A stretch of 64,000 bases of DNA from Litorilituus sediminis (lineage in GTDB: Bacteria; Pseudomonadota; Gammaproteobacteria; Enterobacterales; Alteromonadaceae), in assembly GCF_004295665.1 (NCBI RefSeq), contig NZ_CP034759.1, positions 3,782,001 through 3,846,000 on the forward strand, read 5' to 3'. Of the stretch, positions 19,232 to 27,820 are shown one piece after another. The notes under the pieces were generated by a model. It ran no database searches and was not told the DNA's origin. It saw only the letters and a list, made by a program, of their open reading frames with translations. Every line of letters begins with the position of its first letter. Positions within the stretch are counted from its first letter, which is position 1. The position numbers and the translations under genes are program-made.

Positions 19232-20116
19232 TTATCTTGTCTTTTTCGCTTGCATGATAAAGTCTTTTAAATAACCGACTTGCTGTTCGTCTTTGCGAAT
19301 ACCAATAAAGATTTGTTTGTTAATTCCTTGTTTACCAAAACGAATGCTTTTAATGGCCATTGTTTTCGCGTAGTGATCAACAAGCCAACCGGGCAAAGCG
19401 CAAACACCACGACCAGCTGCTACCATTTGCAGCATAATTTCAGTTGTTTCAATATTTTTATGTTTCTTGACAGAGCATTTCGCTGGGGTGAGAAACTGAC
19501 TAAAAATATCTAATCTCATGGGCTCAACAGGGTAACTCAGTAGTACGTCTTCACTTAATTGCTCTGGTGTAACGAAATCTTGCTCTGCCAATGGGTGAGA
19601 GCTAGCAACGACCAGTCTATGCTCATAGTCAAAAACGGGGATGTATTCTATTTTTGGCTTAAATAGTGGGTCTGGTGTAATAAGGACATCGATTTCATAA
19701 CTAAGCAATGCCCCGAGTGCGCCAAACTGGAACTCCTGCTTTACATCGATATCAATATCAGGCCACTGTTCTAGGTATGGTTCTATCACTCTCAATAACC
19801 ATTGGTAACAGGGGTGGCACTCCATACCAATGCGTAGCGAGCCCATTTCACCTTTGGCAATTTGCTTTAGCAATAACTCAGTATGTAAAAATTGAGGTAA
19901 AAGTCTGTTAGCTAATGTTTGAATGCGCTCACCTGCGGCGGTCAGGCGAAGGTTTCTGCCATCTTTTTGCCAAATCGGTGTTGAAATTTGCCCTTCAAGT
20001 TTTTTTATACTGTGGCTTAATGCTGATTGAGATAAGTGTAATGACTCGGCGGCTTTGGTTAGGGTGCCATGCTCTTTTATTGCCGTGAGTATTTCTAAGT
20101 GTATTCTCTCTAGCAT
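19232..20116 (-). CDS. metR: LysR-type regulator MetR
   Basis: 294 residues from ATG 20116, chosen because GGAG lies 6 bases before it; a TTG 12 bases further upstream is the alternative. The N-terminal winged helix contains LTKAAESLHLSQSALSHSIKKLE. The co-inducer domain matches MetR closely, with IGMECHPCYQWLLRVIEPYLEQWP, DVLITPDP and VFDYEHRLVVASSHPLA. MetR senses homocysteine and activates methionine genes. Here it lies beside a TauE/SafE permease (divergent) and the mesX-mesD methionine synthase operon. A MetR-like palindrome at 20167-20179 lies in its own promoter region, suggesting autoregulation. Confidence 0.9.
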   Translation of the reverse strand: MLERIHLEILTAIKEHGTLTKAAESLHLSQSALSHSIKKLEGQISTPIWQKDGRNLRLTAAGERIQTLANRLLPQFLHTELLLKQIAKGEMGSLRIGMECHPCYQWLLRVIEPYLEQWPDIDIDVKQEFQFGALGALLSYEIDVLITPDPLFKPKIEYIPVFDYEHRLVVASSHPLAEQDFVTPEQLSEDVLLSYPVEPMRLDIFSQFLTPAKCSVKKHKNIETTEIMLQMVAAGRGVCALPGWLVDHYAKTMAIKSIRFGKQGINKQIFIGIRKDEQQVGYLKDFIMQAKKTR

Positions 20117-20166
20117 AGTTAACTCCAATATTTGCCTATAACTTATGAGCTATGTTCATCGGATAA

Positions 20167-20179
20167 TGAAATTATATCA
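20167..20179. promoter_or_regulatory. MetR-like box in metR/permease intergenic region
   Basis: TGAA-ATTAT-ATCA matches the MetR consensus TGAA-N5-TTCA at 7 of 8 fixed positions and shares the core ATGAAATTAT with the mesX site. Placed 51 bases before metR and 120 bases before the permease start. Confidence 0.6.
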
Positions 20180-20298
20180 TTTCTATTCATCAAACAAGTG
20201 TCGGTACAATATCCTTTTGCTATTTAAAGCAGCAAAAAACTATTAAAATTAAGTGATTAGCAGCGGAGAGACTTTGCTTGGCAGAGACATAATTAGTA

Positions 20299-21129
20299 AT
20301 GAATATGATTGAATTGATAACAAATAATTTTACTACGATTTTAGCTTTGGTTAGCACAGGCATATTTGCTGGGATTCTAGCTGGTTTATTAGGTGTTGGC
20401 GGCGGCATTGTTATTGTGCCTGTGCTGTTTTTTTTATTTCAAAGCTTTGGGGTTTCAGCCGAATCTGCCATGTTGGTGGCAACAGCAACGTCGCTGGCAA
20501 CCATAGTACCTACCTCTATTAGCTCAATACGCTCTCACCAACAAAAGGGCAATGTTGATTTTGACTTATTAAAGCGCTGGGCTGGCTTTATTTTGCTTGG
20601 TGTTTTGCTTGGAAGTTGGTTAGTTACTCGTATTGATGGTAGGTTTTTGACTTTACTTTTTGGGGTGATAGCAACCTTATCGGCATTAAATATGTTATTT
20701 AGAACGGGAAAGGCGGCTGTTTTTTTGCGATTACCTAATAAGTTCGGACAATCAGTTATGGGGTCATCGATAGGCTTTTTTAGTGCTATGGTTGGCATTG
20801 GTGGTGGTACTCTTTCTGTCCCCTTATTAACTTTATATAACTACCCAACCCACAAGGCTGTTGGCAGCGCAGCCGCCATTGGCCTGATTATCTCTTTACC
20901 TGGGGCGGTAACCATGTTGCTGATGGGCAGTACACCAACTGATGCCCCTGTTGGTACTTTCGGTTTAGTGAATGTCATTGGTTTTATTTGTATTGTGCCA
21001 CTAACGGTATTATTTGCCCCTGTTGGTGCAGCGCTTGCGGCAAAATTAGATGCTAATAAACTGAAGAAAGTGTTTTCTGTGGTGTTGTTAATTACCGGGG
21101 CACGCATGCTAGCGCAGCTTTTTATTTAA
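20299..21129 (+). CDS. TauE/SafE-family sulfur-compound permease
   Basis: 276 residues, about eight hydrophobic helices. Two internally repeated glycine signatures, GVGGGIVIVP (about 32-41) and GIGGGTLSVP (about 166-175), define the TauE/SafE (DUF81) family, which moves sulfite, sulfoacetate, or other small anions through the inner membrane. It is divergent from metR and shares the intergenic MetR-like box, so I infer a role in sulfur or methionine metabolism. The substrate cannot be told from sequence. A strong terminator follows. Confidence 0.85.
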   Translation: MNMIELITNNFTTILALVSTGIFAGILAGLLGVGGGIVIVPVLFFLFQSFGVSAESAMLVATATSLATIVPTSISSIRSHQQKGNVDFDLLKRWAGFILLGVLLGSWLVTRIDGRFLTLLFGVIATLSALNMLFRTGKAAVFLRLPNKFGQSVMGSSIGFFSAMVGIGGGTLSVPLLTLYNYPTHKAVGSAAAIGLIISLPGAVTMLLMGSTPTDAPVGTFGLVNVIGFICIVPLTVLFAPVGAALAAKLDANKLKKVFSVVLLITGARMLAQLFI

Positions 21130-21144
21130 CTGTTTAATTGGTTA

Positions 21145-21184
21145 AAAAAGCCCAGTATTTAGCTTATAAATACTGGGCTTTTTG
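21145..21184. terminator. Bidirectional terminator between permease and mesD
   Basis: AAAAAGCCCAGTATTTA (21145-21161), loop GCTTA, exact complement ending in a T-run; 17-bp stem separating convergent units. Confidence 0.9.
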
Positions 21185-21194
21185 TTATAAGGGG

Positions 21195-22229
21195 CTACTG
21201 AGCTAATAGCTCTTTTCTAACAATCTCAGTGCCCGCACTTAAGGCCTGTAGCTTGCCTCGCGCTACCTGTCGAGATAATGGTGCCATTCCACAGTTCGTT
21301 GATGGGTAGAGCTTATCAGCATCAACATACTTAAGTGCTTTTCTAAGTGTCTCGGCAACTTCTTCAGGTGTTTCTATGTTATTGCTGGCAACATCAATAG
21401 CGCCAACCATGACTTTTTTACCACGAATTAGCTCAAGTAATTCAATAGGTACGCGGGAGTTGTGACATTCAAGAGAAATGATATCGATATTTGATTGTTT
21501 CAGCTTAGGAAATACTTGCTCATATTGACGCCATTGCGAGCCTAAGGACTTCTTCCAGTCAGTATTGGCTTTGATGCCATAGCCATAGCAAATATGCACA
21601 GCGGTTTGACATTTAAGCCCTTCGATAGCTCTTTCTAAACAGGCGATGCCCCAGCTATTTACTTCATCAAAAAAGACATTAAATGCTGGCTCATCAAATT
21701 GAATAATATCCACACCGGCAGCTTCCAACTCTTTGGCCTCTTGATTGAGTATTTTGGCAAACTGCCAAGCTAATTTTTCACGGCTTTGGTAATGGGCATC
21801 ATAAAGGGTATCAACCATGGTCATCGGGCCAGGGAGTGCCCACTTAATTATTTTATTGGTTTGCTTGCGTAGAAACTTAGCATCGTTTACAAATACTGGC
21901 TTTTGACGGCTAACAGGGCCAACAACGGTTGGCACACTGGCGTCGTAGCGATCGCGAATTTTTACGGTTTTACGGTTTTCAAAGTCTACACCGTCAAGGT
22001 GCTCAATAAATGTTGTGACAAAGTGTTGGCGGCTTTGTTCGCCATCGCTGACAATGTCAATGCCAGCGAATTGCTGCTCTTGTATAGCGATGCGTAAGGC
22101 ATCGTGCTTGCCATCAATGAGTTGCTCCCCTTGTAACTTCCACGGTGACCAAAGTGTTTCTGATTGAGCAAGCCATGAAGGCTTAGGTAAGCTACCTGCG
22201 GTTGAGGTAGGCAAAAGTATATTATTCAT
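21195..22229 (-). CDS. mesD: MesD-type core methionine synthase
   Basis: 344 residues, less than half of MetE, corresponding only to its catalytic barrel. The zinc site is recognisable: His212 and Cys214 in VHICYGYG, Glu254 in ISLECHNSR and Cys313 in STNCGMAP; Asp179 in IQFDEPAFN matches the homocysteine-binding aspartate. The N-terminal folate-binding half of MetE is absent. Work on the MesD family in aerobic bacteria showed it needs neither methyl-tetrahydrofolate nor cobalamin, but needs oxygen and the DUF1852 partner MesX. The mesX gene lies directly upstream, 17 bases away, forming a mesX-mesD operon. Confidence 0.88.
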   Translation of the reverse strand: MNNILLPTSTAGSLPKPSWLAQSETLWSPWKLQGEQLIDGKHDALRIAIQEQQFAGIDIVSDGEQSRQHFVTTFIEHLDGVDFENRKTVKIRDRYDASVPTVVGPVSRQKPVFVNDAKFLRKQTNKIIKWALPGPMTMVDTLYDAHYQSREKLAWQFAKILNQEAKELEAAGVDIIQFDEPAFNVFFDEVNSWGIACLERAIEGLKCQTAVHICYGYGIKANTDWKKSLGSQWRQYEQVFPKLKQSNIDIISLECHNSRVPIELLELIRGKKVMVGAIDVASNNIETPEEVAETLRKALKYVDADKLYPSTNCGMAPLSRQVARGKLQALSAGTEIVRKELLAQ

Positions 22230-22246
22230 TTTTCTTGTACCTTTAA

Positions 22247-23224
22247 TTAAAGCGCGTAGTTAGCAGACCATTGCTCAAGTATATTTTGGTAGGGTTTGAT
22301 AAAGTGCTCTTCAGCAAACTTACCTTGTTTAACCGCAAGTTTACTGCGCTCTTCTCTATCGTAAACAATCTGAGTCAATGAATGATCTTGATTGTTTAAG
22401 TTCGGCTGGTAGCGATTGCCCGCTACGGCATTGGCGTTGTAAATCTCTGGTCTATAGATTTTCTGAAAAGTCTCCATGGTGCTAATAGTGCTGATCAGCT
22501 CTAAATTAGAGTAATCATTAAGTAGGTCGCCAAAGAAATAAAATGCCAGTGGCGCAACACTATTTGGCGGCATAAAGTAGCGAACCTGTAAGCCCATTTT
22601 TTGGAAATATTGCTCAGTTAAAGATGATTCATTGGCAAGGTACTCAAAACCTAATACTGGGTGCTGGTTATCACTTCGTTGATAGATTTTGTTATCTGAA
22701 ACGCTTAAGCAGATAACTGGCGGCTTGTTAAAGTGCTCTTTGTATGTGGCTGAGTTAATAAAGCATTGAAACAGCTTGCCGTGCAGGTCGCCAAAATCTT
22801 CAGGAATAGTAAATTGTTTTTGATCTTTATTGTGCGCTAGTAATCGTACGCTAAAGTCATAATCACGCACGTAAGAGGAGAAATTATTTCCTACTATGCC
22901 TTCAATACGTTCGCCTGTTTGATGATCAATAATGTGGGTTTTTAGCACTTCAATTGATGGGAATGCTTGGTCATCCTCTTGAACATTAATATCAACAGAG
23001 ATGATTTCAAGTTCAACAGCATAGCGCTCGCCATGAGGGTTATCCCAATGTGCTAGTGCATTAAAGCTGTTATTGATCATTTTTAATGCGTTGCGCAAGT
23101 TCTGTTGACGGCTTTCGCCTCTAGCTAAATTGGCGAAATTGGTTGTTGCACGAGTATTATTTGCTGGCTGATAATTTTCATCAAAGCTGATGTTTTTAAT
23201 GGTAAAGCTAAAATCGTTAGACAT
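22247..23224 (-). CDS. mesX: DUF1852 protein MesX, partner of MesD
   Basis: 325 residues, cytoplasmic, starting MSNDFSFTIKNISFDENY. It matches the DUF1852 family that is genetically required with MesD for methionine synthesis; the methyl donor it supplies is unknown. It is the first gene of the operon; mesD follows after 17 bases. A MetR consensus palindrome lies 94-106 bases before its start, so methionine limitation probably induces the pair. Confidence 0.88.
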   Translation of the reverse strand: MSNDFSFTIKNISFDENYQPANNTRATTNFANLARGESRQQNLRNALKMINNSFNALAHWDNPHGERYAVELEIISVDINVQEDDQAFPSIEVLKTHIIDHQTGERIEGIVGNNFSSYVRDYDFSVRLLAHNKDQKQFTIPEDFGDLHGKLFQCFINSATYKEHFNKPPVICLSVSDNKIYQRSDNQHPVLGFEYLANESSLTEQYFQKMGLQVRYFMPPNSVAPLAFYFFGDLLNDYSNLELISTISTMETFQKIYRPEIYNANAVAGNRYQPNLNNQDHSLTQIVYDREERSKLAVKQGKFAEEHFIKPYQNILEQWSANYAL

Positions 23225-23317
23225 TGTCAGTTTAATCCTTTGTTCAATGTTGAAAGCAATGTGTGATTTATACTGACTTCTTTGTATGAATAAAATTGAT
23301 ATTAATTCATTGAATCA

Positions 23318-23330
23318 TGAAATTATTTCA
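23318..23330. promoter_or_regulatory. MetR box upstream of mesX-mesD
   Basis: TGAA-ATTAT-TTCA is an exact match to the MetR consensus TGAA-N5-TTCA and extends to a 15-bp palindrome-like ATGAAATTATTTCAT. A further ATTCATTGAAT stretch (from 23305) adjoins it. Confidence 0.75.
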
Positions 23331-23416
23331 TGTTTATGGTGTTTTATCTGGCTTGACGTGTTCTAAGGTATGTAAATAAGTGATTTACAGGTTGAGGATT
23401 ATTAGGCTTTGATATA

Positions 23417-23456
23417 ATTTGGCGAAAAACAAGTGGTTATTGTTGTTTCGCCAAAT
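23417..23456 (-). terminator. Hairpin terminator after the 47-aa ORF
   Basis: ATTTGGCGAAA (23417-23427) pairs exactly with TTTCGCCAAAT (23446-23456). It lies 14 bases beyond the small minus-strand gene and isolates it from the mesX promoter. Confidence 0.65.
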
Positions 23457-23470
23457 CCAGTGACAAGCAA

Positions 23471-23614
23471 CTATTTAGACTGTTCTAATATTTCACGCTG
23501 CTCAGCAACTTTAATGCGAATATCAAAATCTCGTGGCAGGTTGTCGTTACTATAATCAAATACTGTCACTTCACTAGCATGGTCGTCTTTTAATGGTTTG
23601 TGCTGCTCTTCCAT
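23471..23614 (-). CDS. Small hypothetical protein (47 aa)
   Basis: On the minus strand an ATG at 23614 is preceded by AGAGGTG 8 bases upstream. The product begins MEEQHKPLKDDHASEVTVFD and ends AEQREILEQSK; it is acidic at the N-terminus and helical at the C-terminus. A hairpin terminator follows. No family recognised, but start signal, composition and terminator support a real gene. The gap 23615-23929 upstream contains no other feature that I can support. Confidence 0.6.
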   Translation of the reverse strand: MEEQHKPLKDDHASEVTVFDYSNDNLPRDFDIRIKVAEQREILEQSK

Positions 23615-23929
23615 AGTTATCACCTCTACTATTTGTTTGTGGTTTTATTACGTGTTTACCATTCAAAATGTAGCACGAATTGATAATAAATCAAGTTAAT
23701 GTAGTAAAATTACAATATTCTGTGCTTGGATAATAATGAATTGACTATGTGGACTAAGGTAATAATAGTATTAAGCAAAGGTAATGCGGAGTATTTTAGT
23801 TAGACTAGTCATGTGCCGCGATAGGCCTTATAAAGGCAGGCGGCTAATACACTATAAAAACCAGTGTTAATTACCTGAGAATAAATTAAACTTCGGTTTA
23901 ACCTTTGTTTATTACCATATTACTTCATT

Positions 23930-25087
23930 ATGCTAAGTGATTTTTTAAAGCCGCTATCTTTTCTGCTTTTTTCTATATTGCCGCTAACGCTTCATGCTAA
24001 TAGTGCCTCCACTGGCCATTTTAAACTTGCACTTAAACCAAATATTGGCGTAATGAAGCACTTTAATGCCAAAGATTTGTGTAGCGTGGCAAAAAATACG
24101 CAGCAGTTTATTAACGCACATCGAGATGATAACTTTGCCGTACATGGCGGCAGTGTTTATGATGAGGAAATTACCTTAGAAAGGGTGACAGAAACGCTCG
24201 ATTTTCTCTGTAAGGTCTATCGAGAAGATATCAGCAATAATGGCGTGAGTCGTTTACACGATGTTGAATTTATCTCCCGTCATTTTGACTTTTATCGCTG
24301 GTCACCAGATATTAACACTGCTCAAAGCATAGCGAAAAAAAGCACCAATAAAGTTAAATCACGTATGCTTAATGCTATTCCGCGTGACAAGATCTTCTTA
24401 ACCAAGTATTACACTAAATTATTAAGTGCCAGTTCGGTAAAAACAGCTGAGTTTAACCAAGCTTTATATCAAATCCCATTTGATGAAATGCATTTAGCGT
24501 TATCAGATGCTGATAAATTAAAAACTGAGCTTACGCGCTTTAAATTTACTCGGCAGCAAGTGATTGCCGGGGCGTTATCGGCTGAAAATAATCAGGGTAA
24601 AGCACTTGCTAAGCCGCTTGTTTGGATTAGTGAAGAAGCCTTGCATGATGTTTTGTTGCAAGGTACCGGTGTATTAGACGTTGATGGTGATATTCGTTAT
24701 TTTAACGTGCATCGCAATAATGGCATTCCCTATGATTATGCTATAGGTAAGCGAGAGCAGGCTCGTTATTGGTATTTTGCTGAGGTTAAAGGTATTTTAG
24801 GTTATGGCGATGAGATTGATGAAAAAATAGCAATAAAGCCTCAAGTTACCTTCGCTGGCAACGTTAAGCAACTTGGCTTAGGTAAGCTGTTTATGGTGAG
24901 CTATGACATTGATGGTAATGCTTATAGTCGATTAGGCGTGTTAGCAGACCAAGGTGGTGCGTTTGATAATAACCTGTTTCAATTGGATATGTTAGTAGAT
25001 AGCTATCGCGGCTGGCGCGATTATCATCAAGCAAATAAGCACCTGCCAGATTACAGCAAGGCTTGGCTATTACTGAAAAAGCACTAA
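23930..25087 (+). CDS. Secreted protein with possible 3D/MltA-like barrel
   Basis: 385 residues with a signal peptide (SFLLFSILPLTLHANS, cleavage about residue 24). The C-terminal third resembles the 3D barrel of lytic transglycosylase MltA: a run LGLGKLFMVSYDIDG followed by GVLADQGGAFDNNLFQLDM. A double-psi-barrel motif with conserved aspartates is suggested, but the N-terminal MltA insert domain is not recognisable. A peptidoglycan-related periplasmic role is therefore a guess. No clear ribosome binding site precedes ATG 23930. An SBP gene follows 34 bases downstream. Confidence 0.5.
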   Translation: MLSDFLKPLSFLLFSILPLTLHANSASTGHFKLALKPNIGVMKHFNAKDLCSVAKNTQQFINAHRDDNFAVHGGSVYDEEITLERVTETLDFLCKVYREDISNNGVSRLHDVEFISRHFDFYRWSPDINTAQSIAKKSTNKVKSRMLNAIPRDKIFLTKYYTKLLSASSVKTAEFNQALYQIPFDEMHLALSDADKLKTELTRFKFTRQQVIAGALSAENNQGKALAKPLVWISEEALHDVLLQGTGVLDVDGDIRYFNVHRNNGIPYDYAIGKREQARYWYFAEVKGILGYGDEIDEKIAIKPQVTFAGNVKQLGLGKLFMVSYDIDGNAYSRLGVLADQGGAFDNNLFQLDMLVDSYRGWRDYHQANKHLPDYSKAWLLLKKH

Positions 25088-25121
25088 TAAAGTTTGTTAA
25101 AGAGGTCTAGTTCGAAATAGT

Positions 25122-25880
25122 ATGAGTTGGCGGATATTTATTTTCTATTGCCTGTGTTTGCTTTCTATTACAGCGAGCGCTGCTGATAAAATACGTGTTT
25201 ATGTTGAGCACATTCCCCCTTTTGTTTTTACTGATGAAAACAAGATTTCTGGCATGGCGATTGACATTATCAACCAAGCAGCAAAGGCAAGTGGTATTAA
25301 GGTTGAATACCAAGAAATTGTCTGGTCGCGCGCATTTCATGAAGCAAAACACAAGGCAAATGTTATGCTAACTGGCCTTGTTAGAACCAAATCTCGAGAA
25401 CATGACTTTCATTGGCTATTAGCTTTGCCTATGGCTGTTAAACGGCAAAACATATATCTTTGGGGATTGACTAAAAACGCTAGAGAAAAAGCACCTAAAG
25501 ATATTAGCAATGCAATGGTTGCTGTGGTGTTAGGCGATCATAAGGTGCAATACTATAAGAACTATATGGATAAGTTAGGTTTAAGGCCCAATATCTATAC
25601 CGTTGGCAGTCGTGAGCAGGTTATTCATATGCTATTTCGTAATAGGGTGGATTATATCCTTAGCGGTGAATTGGCAAGATCTGAGCTGATTGATTCACTC
25701 GGTTATGATGTCAGCCTTATTGAACGTGGCCCACAAATGCTAAATACCAGCAAAGGCTTGTACATTGCCTTAAGCAAGCCTACTAATAGCGCATTGGTAA
25801 AAAGGCTAGAAAAGGCATTAAACGCGTTAGTATCGTCAGGTGTTATCAGTGAAATTGCCACTAAATGGCAGAGCCAATAA
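25122..25880 (+). CDS. Orphan periplasmic solute-binding protein (SBP_bac_3)
   Basis: 252 residues with a signal peptide ending ITASAAD. The mature part starts KIRVYVEHIPPFVFTDENK, the typical opening of amino-acid-type binding proteins, followed by GMAIDIINQAAK. No permease or ATPase gene is adjacent, so it may feed a distant transporter or act in sensing. It follows the MltA-like secreted gene on the same strand after 34 bases. Confidence 0.8.
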   Translation: MSWRIFIFYCLCLLSITASAADKIRVYVEHIPPFVFTDENKISGMAIDIINQAAKASGIKVEYQEIVWSRAFHEAKHKANVMLTGLVRTKSREHDFHWLLALPMAVKRQNIYLWGLTKNAREKAPKDISNAMVAVVLGDHKVQYYKNYMDKLGLRPNIYTVGSREQVIHMLFRNRVDYILSGELARSELIDSLGYDVSLIERGPQMLNTSKGLYIALSKPTNSALVKRLEKALNALVSSGVISEIATKWQSQ

Positions 25881-25896
25881 GTGACTGTTGAAGGAG

Positions 25897-26478
25897 CTAT
25901 TTAATAATATCTTGGTAAAGCTGTTCGGCTAGTTGCTTAAGTACTGCAGGCTCTGGATGCGTTTGGGCAAAGGTTCGCAAGCCGTAGACTCCCATCAAAA
26001 AATATCGCGCTAAGTGCTCGCTGTTTTTTTCTTCACTAATGGCTTTTTCTTTGAGCGCTAAGGCAAATTTTTCAGCTAAGGTCTTTTGTAATAAGATTAA
26101 ATTACTACTGATAATGGCTTGAATTTCTGTATCTTGTTCGGCAATTTCATTCAGTGCTTTGGTCATTAAACAGGCTTGGGTATTATCACAACTAATACAT
26201 TCAGATACTACGTTATCAAGATAAGACTTAATGCCGGCAATAGTGCTAGTACGTGCTGAAAAAAATTGTTCAAATTCACTTGCTCTATCTAAACGATATT
26301 GTTCAAGCGCGGCGAGCAATAAACCACGTTTGTTTTCAAAGGCACAATAAATAGAGCCCGGGTGAAGCCCTGTGGCTTTTTTGAGATCTTGCATGCTGGT
26401 TTTAGCGTAGCCTTTATTCAAAAAAGCGTGCATTGCTGCTCTTAAAACAGCTTCTTTATCAAATTCTGCATTTCGCAT
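25897..26478 (-). CDS. TetR-family repressor of the adjacent old yellow enzyme gene
   Basis: 193 residues from ATG 26478, supported by GGAG 8 bases upstream. A longer frame to 26538 would run into the operator array and has no binding site for ribosomes. The N-terminal helix-turn-helix is TSMQDLKKATGLHPGSIYCAFENK. It contains cysteines in SECISCDNTQACLM, which could sense electrophiles as NemR does. It is divergent from the ene-reductase gene, with three TTGAA-N6-TTCAA palindromes in between. Confidence 0.88.
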   Translation of the reverse strand: MRNAEFDKEAVLRAAMHAFLNKGYAKTSMQDLKKATGLHPGSIYCAFENKRGLLLAALEQYRLDRASEFEQFFSARTSTIAGIKSYLDNVVSECISCDNTQACLMTKALNEIAEQDTEIQAIISSNLILLQKTLAEKFALALKEKAISEEKNSEHLARYFLMGVYGLRTFAQTHPEPAVLKQLAEQLYQDIIK

Positions 26479-26522
26479 TAAAACAACTCCAGCGGCGTCA
26501 ATTGGCGCTATGATACTCTTAT

Positions 26523-26538
26523 TTGAATATTCATTCAA
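26523..26538. promoter_or_regulatory. TetR operator 1
   Basis: TTGAATATTCATTCAA, a 16-bp palindrome of the TTGAA-N6-TTCAA type, 25 bases from the next copy. Confidence 0.7.
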
Positions 26539-26547
26539 AAATAATTA

Positions 26548-26563
26548 TTGAATGATCGTTCAA
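26548..26563. promoter_or_regulatory. TetR operator 2
   Basis: TTGAATGATCGTTCAA, second member of the array in the divergent promoter. Confidence 0.75.
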
Positions 26564-26574
26564 ATGGCTGTATC

Positions 26575-26590
26575 TTGAACGAACATTCAA
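26575..26590. promoter_or_regulatory. TetR operator 3
   Basis: TTGAACGAACATTCAA, third member, 27 bases from operator 2; it ends two bases before the AAGAGG ribosome site of the ene-reductase gene. Confidence 0.75.
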
Positions 26591-26606
26591 TAAAGAGGTT
26601 CTTCTC

Positions 26607-27662
26607 ATGACGGAAAATTTATTCGAGTCATATGCGTTAAACGAGACAATTAAACTAAATAATCGCATTTTAATGGCGCCATTAACTCGCTGTATGGCGG
26701 ATGATGAGCTTGTGCCGACACCAGCTATGGCTGAGTATTATGCTCGTCGTGCTGATGCGGGCTTAATTATTTCCGAAGCGGTGATAATTCGCCCAGATGG
26801 CCAAGGTTATCCAAACACACCGGGTTTATTCAGCAAAGCGCAAATTGCCGGTTGGCAAAAAGTTACCGCAGCGGTTCACAAAAATGGTGGTAAGATTTTT
26901 GCCCAACTTTGGCATACTGGTCGTATCGCTCATCCTTATTTTTATGCTAAGGATGATCAGGATGCCGTGGTATTGGCTCCTTCTGCTATTCGATTAGAAG
27001 GTACTGTGGCGAGAATGCGTGACTTAACTTATAAGACGCCCAAGGCAGTGACTAAAGAAGATATCGCCTCACTTGTGCTTGATTATGCCAAAGCTGCAGA
27101 AAATGCAATGCAGGCTGGTTTTGATGGCGTAGAGATCCACGGCGCTAATGGCTACTTGATTGATCAGTTTTTACACCATGACAGTAACCGCCGACAAGAT
27201 GAATACGGTGGCAGCAGTGAAAATATGGCGCGCTTCCCACTCGCCGTGGTAGATGCCATTATTGATAAAATAGGTGCAGATAGAACTGCGTTAAGAGTAT
27301 CACCAGGGGCTTACGTTAATATGGCAGGTGATGCTCGAGATAAAGCGGTGTTTGATTATTTATTGCCTGAATTAGAAAAGCGCAACTTAGCGTTTTTACA
27401 TATCGGAATTTTCGATGACAGCATGGAGTTCGACTACTTAGGCGGCAGTGCATCGAGTTATGTGAGAGCAAACTACAACAAAACTTTGGTGGGAGTAGGG
27501 GGTTATAGCGCCGAAACCGCCAGTAATGCTATTGCTGATAGTAAATTTGACTTAATTGCTATTGGTAGACCATTTATTGCCAACCCTGACTATGTTAGTA
27601 AAGTGAAAAGCAAAGAGCCCCTTGTTGCCTACACTGATGAGATGTTAACAAGTTTAGTGTAA
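26607..27662 (+). CDS. nemA: Old yellow enzyme family ene-reductase (NemA-like)
   Basis: 351 residues with AAAGAGG before ATG 26607. Motifs of FMN-dependent old yellow enzymes are present: NRILMAPLTRC near the start, QLWHTGRIAHP (substrate-binding region), GVEIHGANGYLIDQFL, and the NRRQDEYGGS phosphate-region motif. These enzymes use NADPH to reduce activated alkenes, N-ethylmaleimide and nitro compounds in the cytoplasm. The divergent TetR gene and three operators suggest induction by electrophiles, as in the nemRA system. Confidence 0.9.
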   Translation: MTENLFESYALNETIKLNNRILMAPLTRCMADDELVPTPAMAEYYARRADAGLIISEAVIIRPDGQGYPNTPGLFSKAQIAGWQKVTAAVHKNGGKIFAQLWHTGRIAHPYFYAKDDQDAVVLAPSAIRLEGTVARMRDLTYKTPKAVTKEDIASLVLDYAKAAENAMQAGFDGVEIHGANGYLIDQFLHHDSNRRQDEYGGSSENMARFPLAVVDAIIDKIGADRTALRVSPGAYVNMAGDARDKAVFDYLLPELEKRNLAFLHIGIFDDSMEFDYLGGSASSYVRANYNKTLVGVGGYSAETASNAIADSKFDLIAIGRPFIANPDYVSKVKSKEPLVAYTDEMLTSLV

Positions 27663-27673
27663 AGAAAAAGCAT

Positions 27674-27707
27674 AAAACTCTTTGGTTGCAGTGTGCCAAA
27701 GAGTTTT
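27674..27707 (+). terminator. Terminator after ene-reductase
   Basis: AAAACTCTTTGG and CCAAAGAGTTTT, 12-bp perfect stem with 10-base loop. Confidence 0.8.
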
Positions 27708-27820
27708 CCTTAGCAGTAGCAATATAACTGATAGCAATATAACTAATAGCGATTTAATTCTAGCTATTCCAATGCTGGCGTTACTATAATTTCGCATCAG
27801 CATTTTATATTGAATATTCC

